Shown here one piece after another: positions 1 through 5,576 of a DNA stretch of 8,429 bases; the first letter of the stretch is position 1; every line of letters starts with the position of its first letter. Under the pieces are notes generated by a model. It searched no databases, was not told where the DNA came from, and saw only the letters and a list, made by a program, of their open reading frames with translations. A program made the translations under genes and the position numbers. This stretch comes from Embleya sp040605455 (GTDB lineage Bacteria; Actinomycetota; Actinomycetes; Streptomycetales; Streptomycetaceae), in assembly GCF_040605455.1 (NCBI RefSeq), contig NZ_JBEXCV010000245.1:1-8429 (forward strand). The letters run 5' to 3'.

Positions 1-110
1 CCAAGCGGGCCACCCCCGGGCCGCCCCCGGGCCCCCAAAAAAAAACCGCCCGCGGGGGCGGGGGGGGGGGGGCGGGGGGGGGGGGGCCACATTGGGGGCC
101 CCCGCCCCTG
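1..110. other. Homopolymer-rich low-complexity contig edge
   Basis: The first ~110 bases consist almost entirely of C runs, a nine-base A run and long G runs, with hardly any mixed sequence. Nothing else in the window looks like this; the rest is normal high-GC coding or intergenic DNA. The likeliest explanation is low-quality sequence at the end of a contig rather than a biological element. No gene can be supported here. Immediately after it, GCGGCAT occurs twice in tandem, followed by GCGGC (111-129), before normal sequence resumes shortly before the uricase stop codon. Confidence 0.75.
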
Positions 111-150
111 CGGCATGCGGCATGCGGCTCGCCGCGTGGATCGTCCCGCG

Positions 151-1044
151 TTACCGCCAGGGGAGGTCGGCGAGCGCCGGCGTCGCGTCGTCGCGCAGGA
201 CCGTGCCCTCGATCAGGCCGTACGGTCGGTCCGTCACCTGGTAGACCTCGCCCGCGTTGTGTTGGCCGAACGGACCCAGGTCGACCGGCACATGGTGCTT
301 GTTCGGCAGTTCCAGTCGCACCTCGACCAGGTCCTCCCGCTCGGTCAACACCGCCTCGCCCATCGCATACAGGGTCTGTTGCAGGGAGAGGCTGTGCGTC
401 TCGGCGAAGGTCCGCAACAGCGTGTCGCGGGTGGCGCCGAACGACGCGTCCCAGTCCCTCGACGCGCCCTCGTCGTCGCGCCGATGCCGCCAGCACGCCT
501 GCACGCTCGTGGCCAGGACCCGGTCCCGGGTCGGCGCCAGCGTGGTGTATCGATCCGTCAGGAAGTCGTGGAACTCCGACCCGGTGGACTTGAGCACGGT
601 GACGTCCGCCAGGCCCGAGCAGACCTCGATACCCGCCGGCCCGTGCAGGACACCCGCGTACCGGGAGCCGGCGGCCCGGGTCCACGCGTGCGGATGCGGT
701 CCGTGGGTGCCGGGGATCCGAATCCAGGGATACTCCAGGACGCGTACGCGCGCGGTGTCGATCGGGTCGTACGCGTCGACGAAGTGCCGGGCCAGACGCA
801 GCCCGAACGCCTCCATCGCAGGCAGCGGTTCGTCCTGCGCGAAGGCGTACACCACGGCGCGCATCGTGTCGGTCGGGATCACATGGGCGTTGTCGCCGCG
901 CAGATGGGTGTCCGCGAGGTCGCCGGACAGCGACACGGACACGTCGAGATCGCACAGTTCGTGCTCGGTCGCGGTGGTCCGGGTGACCCGGACCAGTCGT
1001 ACCTCGGCCTTGCCATATCGATTCGGCCCCAGAACGATCGCCAT
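151..1044 (-). CDS. Uricase (urate oxidase, factor-independent)
   Basis: A 297-residue enzyme of purine breakdown that oxidises urate with O2 to 5-hydroxyisourate and H2O2; cytoplasmic and cofactor-free. The length is usual for the family. Visible landmarks are K12 and T58 (in PTDT), corresponding to the fungal Lys10/Thr57 catalytic pair; the His of the NKHH motif (248-251) completing the triad; F158 in TGSEFHDF; R175 in DRVLATS; and Q222 in SLQQTLY, the urate-binding Phe/Arg/Gln set. The signature NKHHVPVDL is intact. The start was chosen at 1044 because the family begins with MAIVLGPNRYGK and a GAGGGAG ribosome binding site lies just upstream; the frame stays open further upstream to 1374, but that part has no family similarity and runs through the divergent promoter. 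The stop is TAA. It is transcribed away from the kinase gene; the next gene downstream would lie beyond the contig edge. The call is secure; the symbol varies between genomes (pucL, uox, uaZ), so none is given. Confidence 0.95.
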   Translation of the reverse strand: MAIVLGPNRYGKAEVRLVRVTRTTATEHELCDLDVSVSLSGDLADTHLRGDNAHVIPTDTMRAVVYAFAQDEPLPAMEAFGLRLARHFVDAYDPIDTARVRVLEYPWIRIPGTHGPHPHAWTRAAGSRYAGVLHGPAGIEVCSGLADVTVLKSTGSEFHDFLTDRYTTLAPTRDRVLATSVQACWRHRRDDEGASRDWDASFGATRDTLLRTFAETHSLSLQQTLYAMGEAVLTEREDLVEVRLELPNKHHVPVDLGPFGQHNAGEVYQVTDRPYGLIEGTVLRDDATPALADLPWR

Positions 1045-1085
1045 CGGTTCAGCTCCCTCGCCGTGCGGGGTGATGTTGCCGGGTG

Positions 1086-1104
1086 TCACCGCGTGTTGCG
1101 GTGA
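1086..1104. promoter_or_regulatory. Operator-like palindrome at the uricase transcription start
   Basis: TCACCGC (1086-1092) and GCGGTGA (1098-1104) are perfect inverted repeats separated by five bases. The element begins at the last base of the -10 box and covers the predicted +1, the classic place for a repressor operator. It could also form a small hairpin at the 5' end of the uricase mRNA. The cognate regulator is not in the window; purine catabolism genes are commonly controlled by repressors that sense pathway intermediates, which makes an operator plausible. Confidence 0.4.
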
Positions 1105-1133
1105 AGCTAGCCGCGCACGCGGAGCACGGTCAA
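1104..1133 (-). promoter_or_regulatory. Promoter for the uricase gene
   Basis: On the minus strand TTGACC (1133-1128) is followed after 18 bases by TAGCTT (1109-1104). Both match the housekeeping-type -35 and -10 boxes known in Streptomyces (TTGACN and TANNNT). Transcription would begin near 1097, giving a leader of about 50 nt before the uricase start at 1044. Not confirmed by mapping. Confidence 0.6.
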
Positions 1134-1260
1134 AGGCGCGAATCCGGACATGTCCCGGCGATCCACGGATGTCGCGGCATCGGCGGCGGAAGACCGACGG
1201 AAGGTGTACGGGACGTCGACAGGCTCGTCCCGGTCCTCGGTGGGGCCTCGGCTCGAAGGG

Positions 1261-1266
1261 TAGGCT
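1261..1266 (+). promoter_or_regulatory. Possible -10 box for the kinase gene
   Basis: TAGGCT fits the TANNNT pattern and lies 107 bases before the kinase start codon in the 328-base divergent gap. No convincing -35 box is found 16-19 bases upstream (the sequence there is CGGTGG-like), so this is a weak call. The rest of the gap (1134-1372) also contains a 10-bp palindrome GGACATGTCC (1146-1155) and otherwise shows no gene. Confidence 0.2.
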
Positions 1267-1372
1267 GCGCGGCACAGTCCGCGGGGAGGCGAGACGAACA
1301 GGGCCGGTGGCATGCCCTGGGGCCGCTCCCTGCCTTGGCATGGCACGTACGCACGTAGAGGGGGCGGCAGTC

Positions 1373-3685
1373 ATGGATCCGCTGAAGCCGGGCGATCCCG
1401 GGGTTGTCGGGCGGTACCGACTGTCGGCCCGACTGGGTCAGGGCGGCCTGGGGATGGTGTTCCTCGGGCGCGCGCCGGGCGGTGAGCACGTCACCGTCAA
1501 ACTGGTGCGGCCGGATCTGGCATCCGACACAACGTTCCTCGAACGCTTCCGCAAGGACGTCACGATCGCGCAGGAGGTCGGCGGTACACACGTCGCGCAC
1601 GTGCTGGACGCGGACCCGGACGGCACGCCGCCGTGGCTGGTCGTCGAGCATGTGGCCGGCCCGTCCCTGGAGGCGGCGGTCGCGGCGCACGGGCCGCTTC
1701 CGGAACATACGTTGCGGGCGCTCGGCGCGGGGTTGGCCGAGGGACTCGCGGCGATCCACGAGGCCGATCTGACGCACCGTGACCTCAAGCCCGCGAACGT
1801 CCTGCTCGCGGCGGACGGACCGCGCGTCGCGGACTACGCGCTGGCCCGGGCGCTCGGTTCGGCCGGGATGACCCGGACGGGCGTCGTGGACGTACCCGGG
1901 CTGCCCGCGCCGGAGCAGGTCACCGGTGGCTCCATAGGCCCGGCGATCGACGTGTTCGCACTGGGCGGGGTGCTGTGCCATGCGGCAGGCGTGGCGCCGT
2001 TCGGTGCGGGGTCGGTCGCCGAGATCGCGCAGAAGGTCGTGCGCGAGATGCCTGATCTGACGGAACTGCCGGACTGGCTCCGCGAGATCGTCGCCGACTG
2101 CCTGAAGAAGCGTCCCACCGCACGGCCTTCGGCGGCCGACCTGGTCGCGCGGTTCGCTGCCGCGGAGCCGGGCGTGGACTGGCTTCCCGAGGAAGTGGCC
2201 GCGCTCTCCGCGTCTGCGGGTTCGGATTCGGATGCGGGTTCGGATTCCGGTGCTGCCGAGCGGGCGCAGGCGGACTCGGACGGCGGGGACGAGGCTGAGG
2301 AGCCGGAGACGGCCGAGGTGCCGGCACTGGCCGCGCTCGACGCACCGGCGACGACGGAACCTGCCGATGCGGACCCGGCGCCGGTGGCGATACCGGCGAC
2401 CCGGACCGCCGAGGGCGGGGACGCCGAGCCGGACACCGAGGCCGAAGACGATGCGACTCCCGTGGCCACGCCCGCCGTGCGGGCGGCCAGGAAGGGCGCC
2501 GGGAAGCCGGCCGCGAAGGCCGCCGCGGTCCGGGACGACGACACCACGGGCGACGGGGACGACGCGACGCCGGTGACAACACCCGCGGCCAAGGGCGGTG
2601 CGAAGCCGGCGGCACGTGCCGCCGAGGGCGACGGCGACGCGACCCCGGTGGCCACGCCCGCCGCACGGGCGGCCAAGAAGGGCGCCGGGAAGCCGGCCGC
2701 GAAGGCCGGCGCCGGCAAGGCGGGTGCCGGAAACGACGCAAAGCCGGTCGCGCACGCCGCCGAAGGTGCGAACGAGGCCGACGACGCGACTCCGGTCACC
2801 ACACCCGCCGTACGCACGGGCAAGAAGCGCACCGGAAAGCCGGCCGGCACTCCCGGCGCAGTGGCCGACGGCGACGCGACGCCGGCGGTGCGTACGGACG
2901 ACGACGGCCGCGATGCGAAGCCGGCCGCCGGGTCGGGCAGGGTCGACCCGGATGCGGATGCGACGACTCCCGTGGTGCCGCCCGCCGTTCGGATCGGCAA
3001 GGACGACGACGCGCCCGCGGCCGACAAGCCTGCGGCCGAGAAGCCCTACGACGGCGGCGCGCCGGTCCGGGTGCCGGCCATCCGGCGTGGCACCGACGCC
3101 GAGACCGTCAAGGTGGCCCGGGACCCGGAATCGCCCGCGCCAGGCGGCGCCGACGACGCGACGGTCAAGGTCGCGCACGAGTCCGGCGAGCCCGCGCCCG
3201 GACGCACCGACGACGAGACCGTCAAGGTCGCCCACGGGTCCGCGGCGCCGGTGCCGCCGCGCCTGACCACGTGGGACGAAGTGGTGCCCGCCGCCCCGCC
3301 GATGCCGGCCGGTGCACCCGTCGCCGCCGCGTCCCAGGCGTCGCCGCTCGCGACCGGAACGCCGTTTCCGCCGGCTCCCGCGCCGGCCGTCGACCCACGG
3401 CCGGCCAACCCCGTGATCTGGCACGCGGTGATCGCACTCCTGGGAGTGACCGCCGTCGGGATAGGGCTGTTCCGGCTCACCGACTCCGCGTGGCGCGAGG
3501 CGCAGAACCTCGTCCTGGGCGTGGTCCTGCCCGGCATCTCGGTGTTGGCGGGTCTGGCCGGCCTGGCCACGCTGGTGCTGGCCGTGCTCGCCGCACGCGG
3601 CAAGGCCCCCGCCGGCTCACCACCCTCGCTTGGAACGGCCCCCGCCGCCGAACACACCCCGGCCGGGGCGGACCAGGCGCGATAG
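1373..3685 (+). CDS. Membrane-anchored serine/threonine protein kinase, atypical DYA motif
   Basis: A 770-residue Hanks-type kinase of the PknB-like actinobacterial group. The kinase domain spans about 13-262: glycine loop LGQGGLGMV (21-29), ATP lysine K43, HRDLKPAN (135-142) with catalytic D137 and N142, metal-binding D154, APE (179-181), and the C-lobe R251. Departures from the family are DYA (154-156) instead of DFG, D62 where the helix-C glutamate is expected, and D173-V174 in the P+1 loop where GT/GS is usual. The four core catalytic residues remain, so activity is possible. Residues ~280-675 form a low-complexity Ala/Pro/Asp/Lys linker with two repeat families. Two hydrophobic segments (about 681-702 and 712-741) should place both the kinase and the C-terminus in the cytoplasm. 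There are no PASTA repeats and no obvious extracellular sensor. The start at 1373 follows GAGGGGG by eight bases; the open frame extends far upstream only because it runs antisense to uricase, and an ATG at 1340 lacks a ribosome binding site. Substrates are unknown. Confidence 0.88.
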   Translation: MDPLKPGDPGVVGRYRLSARLGQGGLGMVFLGRAPGGEHVTVKLVRPDLASDTTFLERFRKDVTIAQEVGGTHVAHVLDADPDGTPPWLVVEHVAGPSLEAAVAAHGPLPEHTLRALGAGLAEGLAAIHEADLTHRDLKPANVLLAADGPRVADYALARALGSAGMTRTGVVDVPGLPAPEQVTGGSIGPAIDVFALGGVLCHAAGVAPFGAGSVAEIAQKVVREMPDLTELPDWLREIVADCLKKRPTARPSAADLVARFAAAEPGVDWLPEEVAALSASAGSDSDAGSDSGAAERAQADSDGGDEAEEPETAEVPALAALDAPATTEPADADPAPVAIPATRTAEGGDAEPDTEAEDDATPVATPAVRAARKGAGKPAAKAAAVRDDDTTGDGDDATPVTTPAAKGGAKPAARAAEGDGDATPVATPAARAAKKGAGKPAAKAGAGKAGAGNDAKPVAHAAEGANEADDATPVTTPAVRTGKKRTGKPAGTPGAVADGDATPAVRTDDDGRDAKPAAGSGRVDPDADATTPVVPPAVRIGKDDDAPAADKPAAEKPYDGGAPVRVPAIRRGTDAETVKVARDPESPAPGGADDATVKVAHESGEPAPGRTDDETVKVAHGSAAPVPPRLTTWDEVVPAAPPMPAGAPVAAASQASPLATGTPFPPAPAPAVDPRPANPVIWHAVIALLGVTAVGIGLFRLTDSAWREAQNLVLGVVLPGISVLAGLAGLATLVLAVLAARGKAPAGSPPSLGTAPAAEHTPAGADQAR
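2447..3030 (+). repeat. Degenerate DDATPVxTPAxR / KGAGKPAAKA repeats in the kinase linker
   Basis: About six imperfect copies of an acidic-Thr-Pro unit (D-[DG]-A-T-P-V-x-T-P-A) begin near 2447, 2558, 2633, 2780, 2870 and 2954. In several copies the unit is followed by a basic Ala/Lys unit of the type KKGAGKPAAKA. The copies starting near 2447 and 2633 are nearly identical at the DNA level over roughly 70 bases, offset by exactly 186 bases (62 codons), indicating a recent in-frame duplication. The protein segment should be disordered, with alternating negative and positive charge and many Thr-Pro sites. Confidence 0.75.
3095..3265 (+). repeat. Three 57-base in-frame repeats encoding a TVKVA motif
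   Basis: Three copies of a 19-codon unit start at 3095, 3152 and 3209, exactly 57 bases apart (residues 575-631 of the kinase). Each opens with D-[AD]-[AE]-T-V-K-V-A and continues with a Pro/Ala/Glu-rich tail. The motif core is almost invariant while the tails drift, which suggests that the TVKVA core is under selection. An acidic patch followed by Thr resembles sites that bacterial kinases phosphorylate and FHA domains bind; that reading is inference. Confidence 0.8.
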
Positions 3686-3710
3686 CCACACCCCGACCCG
3701 GTCCCACCCA

Positions 3711-3736
3711 GGGCCCGCCGGCCGACCGGCGGGCCC
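3711..3736 (+). terminator. Strong terminator hairpin after the kinase gene
   Basis: GGGCCCGCCGG (3711-3721) and CCGGCGGGCCC (3726-3736) form a perfect 11-bp G/C stem with a four-base CCGA loop, beginning 26 bases after the kinase stop codon. No T run follows, which is usual for Streptomyces terminators. It separates kinase transcription from the toxin cassette. Confidence 0.75.
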
Positions 3737-3881
3737 AACCTCTTCACGGCAAGCCAAGACCTGCAACGCGGGCCGGCGCCCCGGTACATGTGGACGCTCT
3801 GCGACGCCCGACCCGTGCGCCTCGGCGTCCAGGAGGCCGATTTCGAGGCCGGCGTGGACCGCGTGGGCGGCGGGTCGCACG

Positions 3882-3911
3882 GTGCGGAAGATTTCGCGAA
3901 CTTCCCTGCAC
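3882..3911. promoter_or_regulatory. Imperfect inverted repeat upstream of the toxin promoter
   Basis: GTGC-GGAAG (3882-3890) pairs with CTTCC (3901-3905) and, after a two-base bulge, GCAC (3908-3911). The centre contains an eight-base palindrome TTCGCGAA (3893-3900). It ends about 25 bases before the candidate -35 box, a plausible site for a transcription factor. No regulator gene is visible in the window. Confidence 0.35.
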
Positions 3912-3936
3912 TTTGCATTACTTGACCCGAAGCCGG

Positions 3937-3965
3937 TTGGCCTCGCCGGGCACCGAACGTAGGTT
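3937..3965 (+). promoter_or_regulatory. Candidate promoter of the toxin cassette
   Basis: TTGGCC (3937-3942) and TAGGTT (3960-3965) are separated by 17 bases. The -10 box fits TANNNT; the -35 box is a partial match to TTGACA. A better -35 match, TTGACC at 3922-3927, is not followed by a -10 box at a normal distance. Transcription would start near 3972 and give a leader of about 140 bases before the toxin start. Confidence 0.4.
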
Positions 3966-3982
3966 TGGCAGGGTCGTTCGGT
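3952..3982. promoter_or_regulatory. Inverted repeat straddling the -10 box of the toxin promoter
   Basis: ACCGAACG (3952-3959) and CGTTCGGT (3975-3982) are perfect 8-base inverted repeats with a 15-base spacer that contains the TAGGTT box. Half-site centres lie 23 bases apart, about two helical turns, so a dimeric repressor could bind one face. A smaller inverted repeat ACTAC-GGGG-GTAGT follows at 3984-3997. Confidence 0.4.
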
Positions 3983-4044
3983 CACTACGGGGGTAGTTCG
4001 TACGGCGGCCCGATCGCTGGATCGTCCGCGCACGAGCGCATCAC

Positions 4045-4103
4045 GGCGGGTAGGACCCGCCTCCTCCCGGAGCGTCGAACGCGCGCGACGGCCTACGGGG
4101 AGG
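4045..4103 (+). promoter_or_regulatory. Structured toxin leader with a possible anti-ribosome-binding site
   Basis: GGCGGGT-AGG-ACCCGCC (4045-4061) is a perfect 7-bp hairpin. Right after it CCTCCC (4063-4068) is complementary to GGGAGG (4098-4103), the ribosome binding site nine bases before the toxin ATG. Between them CGTCG (4073-4077) can pair with CGACG (4086-4090). The leader could therefore fold so that toxin translation is held down. This is read from complementarity only; no folding calculation was run. Confidence 0.35.
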
Positions 4104-4112
4104 CGATCGGCG

Positions 4113-5486
4113 ATGAGCAAGACCAAGAAGGGCCCGAAGGGCGGCGATTCGGGCAGCGGACACGACGCGCCCGGCGCGTCGAAGCCGGGCGACGCGCCCG
4201 CGACCGTGCCCAAGGCACCCAAGCGGCCCGGTGTCACCGACACCTCGGACAAGCCCGGCGGCTCATCGGGCACGGACGGCGGCACCCCTGGCGGCAAGCC
4301 GGCCGGCCCACCGCCCACGGGCACCAACGGGTTCAAGCACGTCCCGGAACACGTCGAGTCCGGCGCCCGGGGCATCGACGCCTCCGCCGCCCGGATCGAG
4401 GCCGCGCACACCAAGTTGACCGGCGTACTCCAGGCCAAGGGCTCGTTCTGGAACAAGGACGGCCTCGGTCAGACCTTCGGCAAGGTCTTCGAGCCGTTGT
4501 CCACCGGCCACTCCCGCGCCGGTGGCGCGCTCCAGCAGGCCGTGGCCAAGACCGCCGGCAATGTGCGCGCGGGCGCCAAGCGCACGACCGCGACCGAGGA
4601 GGCGAACCTCAAGCGGTTCGGGAAGCGGGTCGACGGCTCGGACCCGAAGAAGCCCGGCTCCGGCGACGGTAAGGGCCCGGCCGGCTCCGGCGACAATCGG
4701 CCCGGGCAGAGCCGGACACCGGTGTACTTCGTCGACGAGGACGGTCGGGTCCATCAACTGGTCGACGGGAAACTCGTCCCGGTCCAACCCGGCGGCAATT
4801 CCGGTATCGACCGGGTGCTGAATCCGGACGGCACGATAAAGGTCAACATCAAGACCGACAAGGACGGTAATCCCGAGGTCACCCCGCGCGGCAAGCCGAA
4901 ACGTGTGCCGGTGCCCGGCGGCAAGGGCCGCTACGACAAGTACGCGAAGGAAGAACAGAACGACACCGGGAATGCCACGCCGCGCACGCCGGTGCAATCA
5001 CGACCCCTGCAACATCCCACGGATCTTTCCCGGGCCGTCGAGGACGTGCGCCGGGCGCAGAACGACTACGGTGGCAACAACTACGCCTCGCTGCATTATC
5101 AGGACCCCTCCGGACGCGGCGGCGATTTCGTCCTGGTGGGCAGCAGCGGCAACAACGGCGGCCATTCCGAGCGGGCGATCGGGCTGCCGATGGTGCACAA
5201 CGGCATGCAGAACGACGTGACCCGGCTCTATACCGAGCGGGCACCGTGCCAACCCTTCCCGAAGACCGGTGGCGCCGGGTGTGACATCTGGGTGGACATG
5301 CACCTCAACGGCAGCGGCCGAAACGCTCCGTTGGAGGTGAGCCACGTCGCCGACTTCGATTCGCGCCGGCTCGACGGCGCGGACCGCAACGGCCCCTTCA
5401 ACCTGTACATGCACGACCTGCAGCGGCAGCACGCCGCGGGCAACACCGGCCCGCTGGCCGGTGTATACACGTACCAGTATCCGTAG
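4113..5486 (+). CDS. Polymorphic toxin: Esx-like N-terminal region and C-terminal nucleic-acid deaminase
   Basis: A 457-residue protein in three parts. Residues 1-73 are a disordered Lys/Gly/Pro/Ser tail. Residues ~74-170 form a helical hairpin of WXG100/Esx type with the turn FWNKDG (112-117), the kind of region that routes proteins to type VII secretion. After a linker rich in Gly/Pro and short DEDGRVHQLVDGK-like strands (200-290), residues ~305-457 form a deaminase fold: HSE (351-353; zinc His and proton-relay Glu) and TERAPC (374-379) with a second zinc Cys, C390. The pattern around HSERAIG and LYTERAPC resembles the XOO_2897-like deaminase toxins; YwqJ-like is the alternative. Such domains are predicted to deaminate bases in DNA, RNA or free nucleotides of target cells. 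There is no signal peptide or membrane segment. The start at 4113 has GGGGAGG ten to sixteen bases upstream. A SUKH-4 gene follows 90 bases later, as expected for toxin and antidote. The C-X10-C spacing is wider than usual. Substrate unknown. Confidence 0.82.
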   Translation: MSKTKKGPKGGDSGSGHDAPGASKPGDAPATVPKAPKRPGVTDTSDKPGGSSGTDGGTPGGKPAGPPPTGTNGFKHVPEHVESGARGIDASAARIEAAHTKLTGVLQAKGSFWNKDGLGQTFGKVFEPLSTGHSRAGGALQQAVAKTAGNVRAGAKRTTATEEANLKRFGKRVDGSDPKKPGSGDGKGPAGSGDNRPGQSRTPVYFVDEDGRVHQLVDGKLVPVQPGGNSGIDRVLNPDGTIKVNIKTDKDGNPEVTPRGKPKRVPVPGGKGRYDKYAKEEQNDTGNATPRTPVQSRPLQHPTDLSRAVEDVRRAQNDYGGNNYASLHYQDPSGRGGDFVLVGSSGNNGGHSERAIGLPMVHNGMQNDVTRLYTERAPCQPFPKTGGAGCDIWVDMHLNGSGRNAPLEVSHVADFDSRRLDGADRNGPFNLYMHDLQRQHAAGNTGPLAGVYTYQYP

Positions 5487-5576
5487 GCGTCCGCAGGCTC
5501 GAAGCCGCCGGAACGGCGGCAGGCGGCTCGAAGGCCCGGGAAGGGCCGGAAGCGCCGGACACAGCTGGAGTGATTC
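5487..5576 (+). terminator. Tandem hairpins between toxin and immunity genes
   Basis: GCCGCCG-GAA-CGGCGGC (5504-5520) is a perfect 7-bp stem with a three-base loop, and GGCCC-GGGAA-GGGCC (5533-5547) a 5-bp stem. Each is preceded by GGCTCGAAG (5496-5504 and 5525-5533), so the unit looks like a 29-base partial duplication. The hairpins may act as a partial terminator, an RNA stabiliser or a spacer; because the immunity gene has no visible promoter of its own, complete termination is unlikely. A GGAG ribosome binding site (5567-5570) follows for the next gene. Confidence 0.4.

Larger units (their letters stand above)
3686..4112. other. 427-base gap between kinase and toxin genes
   Basis: This gap holds a terminator (3711-3736), an upstream imperfect hairpin (3882-3911), a candidate promoter (3937-3965) with an overlapping inverted repeat, and a structured leader (3972-4112). 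One short plus-strand frame, ATG at 3788 to TGA at 3925 (45 codons), has coding-like third positions over its first two thirds. It has no ribosome binding site and no recognisable family, so it is not called as a gene. Longer minus-strand frames across this stretch extend antisense into the flanking genes and match nothing recognised. Confidence 0.6.

Noticed and set aside
55..86. G runs as a G-quadruplex element
   Set aside because: The runs sit inside an implausible homopolymer tract at the contig edge and are more likely sequencing error.
257..1372. N-terminal extension of the kinase frame
   Set aside because: It lies antisense to uricase and across both promoters. The kinase family begins at the MDPL... 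start at 1373, which has a ribosome binding site.
2447..2860. Lys/Ala-rich linker as a histone H1-like DNA-binding domain
   Set aside because: Basic blocks alternate with equally strong acidic blocks and are part of a membrane-anchored kinase. Composition alone does not support DNA binding.
1130..3424. A minus-strand open frame of 764 codons opposite the kinase
   Set aside because: The translation is a low-complexity Arg/Gly-rich mirror of the kinase and its repeats, with no recognisable domain.
3788..3925. 45-codon plus-strand frame in the gap after the kinase
   Set aside because: Coding-like third positions, but no ribosome binding site, no known family, and it continues an accidental open frame downstream of the kinase stop. 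The terminator at 3711-3736 also argues against stop-codon read-through.
5461..5470. GTGTATACAC palindrome at the end of the toxin gene
   Set aside because: Ten-base palindromes are expected several times in a window this long, and this one lies within coding sequence with no adjacent regulatory signals.
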